Both the position numbers and the translations under genes were made by a program. A stretch of 19,116 nucleotides of DNA, from positions 20,272-39,387 of the forward strand of contig PMJK01000048.1 in the NCBI GenBank assembly GCA_003158505.1, given 5' to 3'. This stretch comes from Holophagaceae bacterium. Lineage in GTDB: Bacteria > Acidobacteriota > Holophagae > Holophagales > Holophagaceae. Below are positions 14,615 through 19,116 of this stretch, in pieces. How positions within the stretch are numbered: position 1 is the first letter of the stretch; the number at the start of each line of letters is the position of its first letter. Under the pieces are notes generated by a model. It was given only the letters and a program-made list of their open reading frames with translations. It did not search any database and was not told the DNA's origin.

Positions 14615-16495
14615 TCAGTGGTGGTCTGAGGGGGCTTCCGGGCCGTCCTTCGGCTGCTGCTTCTCGATGGTCTTCAGGTAGTAGCCCGGCCGGGTCGCCC
14701 GGATGTGGTCGGCGGGAGCCTTGCCGGTCAGCCAGGCCAGATCCATGGGGTAGACATCCGGGTCGAAGATCACCAGGTACCAGTGCCACACAAGGATGGA
14801 AAGGGTGGCGAGGATGGCTTCATACCAATGGGCTGCCGTGGCTGCGTCCATGACCCAGATCGGGAAATAACGGAGGCTCAGGTTCTCGGCCCAAAGCACG
14901 ATGCCGGTCACGGCCATCACCACCGTGCCCCACATGAAGGCCCAGTACTCCATCTTCTCGGCGTAGCCGAACATGCCGAAGGTCGGGCGCTGGCTGGTCA
15001 GGCCCAGGTTGAACCGGATCATGTTGAAGATGTCCTTGCCGTCCTGCAGGGAAGGCAACAACTCGACGAGGATGACCCGATCCCGGCGGGACCAGGCCAG
15101 GTGGATGAAGTGGATGACCGTTGCCGCAATCATCACCACAGCCGCGATGCGGTGGACCAGCCCGCGGACGCTGGAGGCGGGGTCAAGGGCCTGGAACAGC
15201 TTCACCCACCCAGCCTCGGGGAATTTCAGGGCGAATCCCGTTCCCACGAGGGTGATGAAGCTGATCATCACCATGGCGTGGGTCAGGCGGAAGGTCAGGT
15301 TCATCCGGGGGAACCCTTCCTCCGCGGAGCCATGGTGGGGGCCGCGCCGAAGCTTGGCCAGCCAGTCGATTCCATTGTGGAAGAGCATGAAGCCGATGGT
15401 CATCGGGATGAGGAAGTAGTAGGACAGGCGGATCCACTTCACGGAGATGTGTTCAGAACCTCCGATGCCTTGGACGTGCACTCTCCCCAGGGTGATCTTG
15501 TCTCCCACGCCCGGATGGCACTGGCCGCAGGTGTGCTTCAGGTTGGCGGGATTGACGGTGGAGCGGATGTCCGTGGAGGGCAGGATGTTGTGCACCCCAT
15601 GGCAGGAGGCGCAGTTGGCCACCGATTTCCGGCCGCCCCGGGTGGCGAGGCCGTGGAAACTGTCCTGGTAGGCAGAGACCTTGTCACCGAAGCTGAAGCG
15701 CGAATTGAGTCGCTCATCGCCGTGGCAGCGGCCGCAGGTGGCCGTGGAGACGCGCGTGGCATTGACCAGGGAGCCTGCTTCACTGGGCGCGAGAATGTTG
15801 TGCTCGCCATGGCAATCCGTGCAGGTCGGCGCATCGTTGAGGCCTCGCTTCACGGCGAGTCCATGGACGCTGATCGCATAGACCGCCTGGACATCACTGT
15901 GGCAAGCGCCGCAGGTCGACGCTACGTTGGCCCGGTTCACCTTGGCCAAGGGATTCGAAGAGGGCAGGATGTCATGGCTTCCGTGGCAGTCCGAGCAGGA
16001 GGCCGCGCTGGTGTTCCCCTTGGCCACTGCACGGCCATGCACGCTCAGGCGGTAGGCTTCCACCGGCTTGGCGAAGGGAATCTGGTGTTTGGCCAGGAAC
16101 TTGGGATCGGAATGACAGCTGGCGCAGGTGTCCGGCAGATTCTTCTTGTTGGTCCGGGAGGCGGGGTTATCACTGCCCAGGATCTGGTGCTCAGGCCCAT
16201 GGCAGGACCTGCAAGTCGCCGCGTCGGCGATGCCATTGTGCAGGGCGACACCATGGACACTCGTCGAGTAGGCCTTGACCTCGTCCGCGTGACAGGTGGC
16301 GCAGACCACCGGAGCCGGTTTGCCGACGTGGGGCAGTTTCGTGATACTGCTGTGACAGCCTGTGCAGCCCATGCCGGCATGCTTGGAGGCCTCGAAGGTG
16401 ATGAGATCCACCTCGTGACAGGAAGAGCAGTCCTTCGGGCTCGGCGGAGCCGCAGCAAGCACCATGGAAAACAATCCAGCCAGCAGTAAACGCAT
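14615..16495 (-). CDS. Membrane cytochrome: second 11 c-haem plus b-type cytochrome protein
   Basis: A 626-residue relative of the downstream gene with the same plan. A signal peptide (about 1-16) is followed by eleven CXXCH motifs at Cys 23, 44, 65, 95, 124, 167, 195, 225, 254, 295 and 323. Four repeated two-haem modules start at S-V-H-G or S-F-H-G near 79, 151, 209 and 279 and end in T-C-G-x-C-H or close variants. About five membrane segments follow (356-374, 404-424, 445-468, 516-536, 556-576). His406, 448, 462, 556 and 571 keep the same 14- and 15-residue spacings as in the neighbour, fitting b-haem ligation. The sixth helix of the neighbour is replaced by a short soluble tail. It is first in the two-gene unit; GAGGT precedes the ATG, and a CRP/FNR-type palindrome lies 60 nt upstream. 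Role inferred: menaquinol to periplasmic cytochrome electron transfer. Confidence 0.88.
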   Translation of the reverse strand: MRLLLAGLFSMVLAAAPPSPKDCSSCHEVDLITFEASKHAGMGCTGCHSSITKLPHVGKPAPVVCATCHADEVKAYSTSVHGVALHNGIADAATCRSCHGPEHQILGSDNPASRTNKKNLPDTCASCHSDPKFLAKHQIPFAKPVEAYRLSVHGRAVAKGNTSAASCSDCHGSHDILPSSNPLAKVNRANVASTCGACHSDVQAVYAISVHGLAVKRGLNDAPTCTDCHGEHNILAPSEAGSLVNATRVSTATCGRCHGDERLNSRFSFGDKVSAYQDSFHGLATRGGRKSVANCASCHGVHNILPSTDIRSTVNPANLKHTCGQCHPGVGDKITLGRVHVQGIGGSEHISVKWIRLSYYFLIPMTIGFMLFHNGIDWLAKLRRGPHHGSAEEGFPRMNLTFRLTHAMVMISFITLVGTGFALKFPEAGWVKLFQALDPASSVRGLVHRIAAVVMIAATVIHFIHLAWSRRDRVILVELLPSLQDGKDIFNMIRFNLGLTSQRPTFGMFGYAEKMEYWAFMWGTVVMAVTGIVLWAENLSLRYFPIWVMDAATAAHWYEAILATLSILVWHWYLVIFDPDVYPMDLAWLTGKAPADHIRATRPGYYLKTIEKQQPKDGPEAPSDHH

Positions 16496-16764
16496 AACTA
16501 CCTCGCGAGTCCTTTAAATATTAGACCGGAATCTCGCGAATATGGGGTGTGCTGGTGATCTGGATCACGACATCTAGATAGATATATAAATAATTGTATT
16601 CCTTTATATTTATTAATATTAATCATGCTTCCCTGAACGTCGATGCTGTCCGTTGATTCCACAGGGATTTCCACAGGCCTTCCACTCAAGGGTGGCCGCC
16701 GGATCCATTTCCCCTGGCACCGGTGTCAGGGCGTCAGAGGGTCATCCAGCATCATCCTGGTACA
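16496..16764. other. AT-rich intergenic promoter region of the membrane cytochrome genes
   Basis: No gene is supported here. A stretch at about 16573-16627 is almost entirely A and T in a GC-rich surrounding and could act as an UP element or as a site for DNA-bending proteins. A -10-like TCTAAT lies on the minus strand at 16525-16520, between the CRP/FNR-type palindrome and the ATG at 16495. No good -35 box is seen, which would suit an activator-dependent promoter. Confidence 0.45.
16554..16569. promoter_or_regulatory. CRP/FNR-family operator-like palindrome
   Basis: GGTGATCTGGATCACG matches 13 of 16 positions of the E. coli CRP consensus core TGTGATCTAGATCACA. It also fits the FNR-type pattern TGAT-N4-ATCA. 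It lies 60 nt before the cytochrome start and upstream of the -10-like box, a position suited to activation. Which regulator binds cannot be told from sequence. Confidence 0.65.
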
Positions 16765-16795
16765 GAAAAACGCCGGGTCGAAACCGCCCCGGCGT
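16765..16795 (-). terminator. Rho-independent terminator after the small cytochrome gene
   Basis: On the minus strand ACGCCGGG and CCCGGCGT form a perfect 8-bp stem (arms 16788-16795 and 16770-16777) with a 10-nt loop, followed directly by a run of T. It should end the transcript of the tandem small cytochromes, making the membrane cytochrome pair a separate unit. Confidence 0.9.
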
Positions 16796-16817
16796 CCTGT
16801 TGCTTCGTTTTAGCGGC

Positions 16818-17069
16818 TCACTTGCCCTTGTAGCCCTTCAGCCAGGCCGGATCCACTTCGGTGGCCTTCTTCTCGGCCTTCATCTTGATGAGGAACTTGC
16901 CGCGCTCGGTCATGTCGCCGCCCTTTTTGGGGGTGCCCACATGGCAGGCCGTGCAGTTCTTGACTTCGGGAAAACCGGCGTCCTGGGCCTTCTTGACGAA
17001 AGCCGGCTTGGCCTGGGCGGGGATGGCGATGATCATCGCCGCGGCGATGATGAGAGTGGGAATGCGCAT
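16818..17069 (-). CDS. Small lysine-rich monohaem c-type cytochrome, tandem copy 3 of 3
   Basis: An 83-residue secreted protein with a signal peptide (MRIPTLIIAAAMIIAIPAQA, cleavage after AQA at 20) and one haem motif, CTACH (39-43). The mature 63 residues are strongly basic and end in WLKGYKGK. It is about 87% identical (72 of 83, ungapped) to the copy at 17206-17457, so it is a recent tandem duplicate. The only histidine is in CXXCH, and its methionines (53, 63) are not conserved in the other copies, so the sixth iron ligand is unclear. The start at 17069 is set by GGAGG 5-6 nt upstream; the open frame to 17138 is not coding. A strong terminator follows. Probably a periplasmic electron carrier; no named family is recognised. 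Confidence 0.87.
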   Translation of the reverse strand: MRIPTLIIAAAMIIAIPAQAKPAFVKKAQDAGFPEVKNCTACHVGTPKKGGDMTERGKFLIKMKAEKKATEVDPAWLKGYKGK

Positions 17070-17132
17070 GGTGCCTCCGAAGGTGTGGGTTCCGCAAAAA
17101 CGGATGGAAGAACAAGAATCACGCAAGTAGGG

Positions 17133-17147
17133 CACCAACCGTTGGTG
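17133..17147. promoter_or_regulatory. Perfect palindrome upstream of a small cytochrome gene
   Basis: CACCAAC-C-GTTGGTG is a perfect 7-bp inverted repeat around one base, 64 nt upstream of the ATG at 17069. The form suits a dimeric repressor or activator. CACCAACC and GGTTGGTG also occur at 12263-12270 and 12381-12388. Confidence 0.4.
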
Positions 17148-17205
17148 TCATCACGACAGGGTCTTGAGAGGGTCTAGGTAGACAAAAGCACCGACCCCCT
17201 ATGCC

Positions 17206-17457
17206 TCACTTGCCCTTGTAACCCTTCAGCCAGGCCAGATCCACTTCGGCGGCCTTCTTCTCGGCCTTCGTCTTCTCGAGGAACTTGCCGCGCTCGGTCA
17301 GTTCGCCACCCTTCTTGGGGGTGCCCACATGGCAGGCCGTGCAGTTCTTGACTTCAGGGAAACCGGCGTCCTGGGCCTTCTTGACGTAAGTCGCCTTGGC
17401 CTGGGCGGGGATGGCGATGATCATCGCAGCGGCGATGACAAGAGCGGGAATGCGCAT
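17206..17457 (-). CDS. Small lysine-rich monohaem c-type cytochrome, tandem copy 2 of 3
   Basis: An 83-residue paralogue of its neighbours with the same plan: signal peptide to AQA (20), VKKAQDAGFPEVKNCTACHV around the single CXXCH (39-43), then a lysine-rich tail. The mature part contains one histidine and no methionine at all, so normal His/His or His/Met haem coordination within the monomer is impossible; lysine, water/five-coordinate iron, or a residue from a partner are the options. The start at 17457 has TGGAGG upstream; the frame open to 17610 lacks any signal and is ignored. Identity is about 70% to the copy at 17686-17937. The spacers on either side (136 and 228 nt) leave room for separate promoters. 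Confidence 0.87.
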   Translation of the reverse strand: MRIPALVIAAAMIIAIPAQAKATYVKKAQDAGFPEVKNCTACHVGTPKKGGELTERGKFLEKTKAEKKAAEVDLAWLKGYKGK

Positions 17458-17612
17458 GGCGCCTCCAGTGAGGTGAGTTCCGCAGCGCGGAACGGATGGA
17501 TGGAAGGAACGATGCAACAAGCTTACCAATGTTTGATGTCCATACAAGGCTCGGGACCTGTTCATGTGATCAAAGGCACCGGCCATCCCAGCCGGCTTTC
17601 CACGAGACACAA

Positions 17613-17646
17613 CCGCCCGAGGCAGCGGGTACTCTGCCTCAGGCGG
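17613..17646 (-). terminator. Hairpin after tandem cytochrome copy 1, probable terminator
   Basis: CCGCCCGAGGCAG (17613-17625) and CTGCCTCAGGCGG (17634-17646) pair at 12 of 13 positions around an 8-nt loop. It lies 40 nt after the stop of the gene at 17686. On the minus strand only a modest T-containing stretch (TTGTGT) follows, so termination may be partial. Confidence 0.55.
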
Positions 17647-17685
17647 TCCTGCAGGATCGGCAGATCCTAGGTTGGAGTCAGGGGT

Positions 17686-17937
17686 TCACTTGCCCTTGTA
17701 ATCCTTCAGCCAGGCCATATCGCACTCGGCAGCCTTCTTCTTGGCCTTGGTGTCCATGAGGAACTTGCCGCGGGCGGTCAGTTCCCCGCCCTTCTTGGGG
17801 TTACCCACATGACAGGCATTGCAGTCCTTGACATCGGCGATGCCGAGGTCCTTGGCCTTCTTCACCCAAGGCGCCTTGGCCTGGGCGGGGACAGCGAGAA
17901 CGAGCGCCGCAGCGGCGATGAGGATGGTGATACGCAT
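17686..17937 (-). CDS. Small lysine-rich monohaem c-type cytochrome, tandem copy 1 of 3
   Basis: The most diverged of the three 83-residue copies (about 70% identical to copy 2, no gaps). It has a signal peptide to AQA (20), one haem motif CNACH (39-43), the conserved PKKGGELTARGKFL block and the WLKDYKGK end. It differs by an extra cysteine at 72, which could allow a disulfide-linked dimer, and by methionines at 61 and 74 that are not shared with the others. GGAGGCACC directly before the ATG at 17937 matches that of copy 3, so the duplication included the ribosome binding site. It follows the mutase gene by 110 nt with no clear terminator between, so some read-through is possible. Likely a periplasmic electron carrier. 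Confidence 0.87.
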   Translation of the reverse strand: MRITILIAAAALVLAVPAQAKAPWVKKAKDLGIADVKDCNACHVGNPKKGGELTARGKFLMDTKAKKKAAECDMAWLKDYKGK

Positions 17938-18047
17938 GGTGCCTCCGAGTGAATGGTCCCGCGGGGGTGGGGGACAGGTGGGTCAGGGTCGCGGTCAGGT
18001 TACCCGGATCGGAAATCCTTTCAAGTGATTCCTGACATTGAAGTGAT

Positions 18048-19116
18048 CTACAGCACCAAATGCTCCTGGTACTCCCCGAAGACGGTCCGCAGGACATCGC
18101 AGATCTCTCCCACCGTGGCTTCGGCTTTGACCGCGGCAAGGATCCGTGGCATCAGGTTTTCCGTGCCAGCGGCGGCGGCCCTCAGGGAGGAAAGACGGGC
18201 ATCCACAGCACCCTGGTCCCGACCCGACCGCACCGCGGCGATCACCGTCCGGCGCTGGGCTCCCAGGGCCTCATCCACCCGCAGCAGATCCGGCTTCGGC
18301 TCGCCCGTCACGGTGAAGCGGTTCACGCTGACCACGACCTGTTCGCCCTTCTCCACGGCCTTCTGATAGGCGTAGGCCGCGTTCTGGATCTCCCGCTGGG
18401 GGAAGCCCTTTTCGATGGCGCTGACCATGCCGCCCAGCTCGTCCACCTTGGCGATCAGCGCCGTGGCGCGGGATTCCAGTTCGTCGGTGAGGGATTCGAT
18501 GAAGTAGCTCCCGGCGAAGGGATCCACCACGTCCGCCACCCGGGATTCATAGGCCAGGATCTGCTGGGTGCGCAGGGCGATGCGGGCGCTTACCTCGGTC
18601 GGAAGGGCCAGGGCTTCGTCTCGGCTGTTGGTGTGCAGGCTCTGGGTGCCGCCGCATACAGCGGCCATGGCCTGGACCGTGGTGCGCACGATGTTGTTGT
18701 CGGGCTGCTGGGCCGTCAGGGTGCTCCCTGCCGTCTGCGTGTGGAAACGCAACATCTGGCTTTTTGCATCGTCCGTTTTGAAACGCTCCTTCATGATCCG
18801 GGCCCAGAGACGGCGGGCGGCCCGGAATTTGGCCACCTCCTCGAAGAACTGGTTATGGGCGTTGAAGAAGAAGCTAAGTCTCGGGGCGAAAGCCTCCAGC
18901 TTCAGGCCCGCATCCAGGGCCGCCTGCACATAGGCGATGCCATCGCCCAGGGTGAAGGCGATCTCCTGGGCAGCGGTGCAGCCCGCCTCCCGGATGTGGT
19001 AGCCCGAGATGGAGATGGTGTTCCAGTTCGGCACCTGCTCCGCGCAGAAGGCGAAGATGTCCGTGATGAGGCGCAGGCTCTGGCGTGGCGGAAAGATGTA
19101 GGTGCCGCGGGCGATG
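18048..19116 (-). CDS. Methylmalonyl-CoA mutase large (catalytic) subunit, C-terminal part
   Basis: Adenosylcobalamin-dependent acyl-CoA mutase, probably methylmalonyl-CoA to succinyl-CoA in the propionate pathway. The frame is open to the right edge (beginning IARGTYIFPPRQSLRLITDI), so the start and part of the barrel are outside; 355 residues are seen. Clear family blocks are WNTISISGYHIREAG, QTAGSTLTAQQPDNNIVRTT, GGTQSLHTNSRDEALALPTE and DPFAGSYFIESLTDELE. The protein ends at GEYQEHLVL, just after the barrel domain, without the C-terminal B12-binding domain of full-length mutases. So it is the split form, whose small cobalamin-binding subunit must be encoded elsewhere. Residues that separate methylmalonyl- from isobutyryl-type substrates are mostly outside the window, so substrate is likely, not certain. 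Confidence 0.9.
   Translation of the reverse strand, partial: IARGTYIFPPRQSLRLITDIFAFCAEQVPNWNTISISGYHIREAGCTAAQEIAFTLGDGIAYVQAALDAGLKLEAFAPRLSFFFNAHNQFFEEVAKFRAARRLWARIMKERFKTDDAKSQMLRFHTQTAGSTLTAQQPDNNIVRTTVQAMAAVCGGTQSLHTNSRDEALALPTEVSARIALRTQQILAYESRVADVVDPFAGSYFIESLTDELESRATALIAKVDELGGMVSAIEKGFPQREIQNAAYAYQKAVEKGEQVVVSVNRFTVTGEPKPDLLRVDEALGAQRRTVIAAVRSGRDQGAVDARLSSLRAAAAGTENLMPRILAAVKAEATVGEICDVLRTVFGEYQEHLVL

Noticed and set aside
12405..16489. Long plus-strand open frames (about 571 and 594 codons) opposite the two membrane cytochromes
   Set aside because: They are antisense to proteins with eleven CXXCH motifs each; their translations have no recognisable domains and arise from codon bias in GC-rich DNA.
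16573..16679. AT-rich tract plus two TTCCACAGG repeats, looking like an origin with DnaA boxes
   Set aside because: Only two degenerate boxes are present (about 6-7 of 9 matches), with no dnaA, dnaN or gidA nearby; the tract is better explained as a promoter region.
18020..18048. Direct repeat AAGTGAT (two copies about 20 bp apart) after the mutase stop
   Set aside because: Only seven bases are exactly repeated and there is no further copy; too little to call an operator or attachment site.

Overview
The window is high-GC, densely coded bacterial chromosome. The gene content is several multihaem c-type cytochromes fused to quinol-oxidising-type membrane domains, lysine-rich small periplasmic cytochromes, and an Lpt/sigma-54 housekeeping operon. 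This fits a Gram-negative, anaerobically respiring, probably metal-reducing bacterium. An Acidobacteriota of the Geothrix/Holophaga type is my best guess; this rests on protein style, not on a database search. I see no IS transposase, tRNA, rRNA or CRISPR array.

Left arm (1-6252, all minus strand, transcribed right to left): accA, recJ, a large LptC/LptA-like protein, lptB and rpoN (running off the left edge). Most junctions are tight: accA/recJ are 1 nt apart, recJ/lptCA share ATGA and lptB/rpoN share TGATG, so this looks like one operon for lipid precursor supply, DNA repair, LPS export and sigma-54. The exception is the lptCA-lptB junction. It is split by a 273-bp non-coding element bounded by 19-bp perfect (31-bp imperfect) inverted repeats.

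Centre (6407-11714, plus strand): an in-frame CoaE-TldD fusion ORF, its partner tldE/pmbA, and after a terminator-like hairpin and a strong 16-bp inverted repeat, a PgcA-type phosphoglucomutase/phosphomannomutase. A bidirectional terminator separates this from the right arm.

Right arm (11770-19116, all minus strand): a methylmalonyl-CoA mutase large subunit (5' end outside the window) and three tandem 83-residue paralogous monohaem cytochromes. After a strong terminator come an AT-rich regulatory region with a CRP/FNR-type palindrome and two adjacent membrane proteins of matching plan (three c-haems, then four two-haem modules, then a b-type membrane domain). A small two-CXXCH cytochrome follows. 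The inferred scheme is menaquinol oxidation by the two membrane b/c proteins (comparable in layout to CbcL-type inner-membrane cytochromes of metal reducers), with the small basic cytochromes as periplasmic carriers. The most unusual points are the paired 11-haem b/c proteins, the tandem small cytochromes with no conserved sixth haem ligand, the CoaE-TldD fusion and the inverted-repeat element inside the lpt operon.
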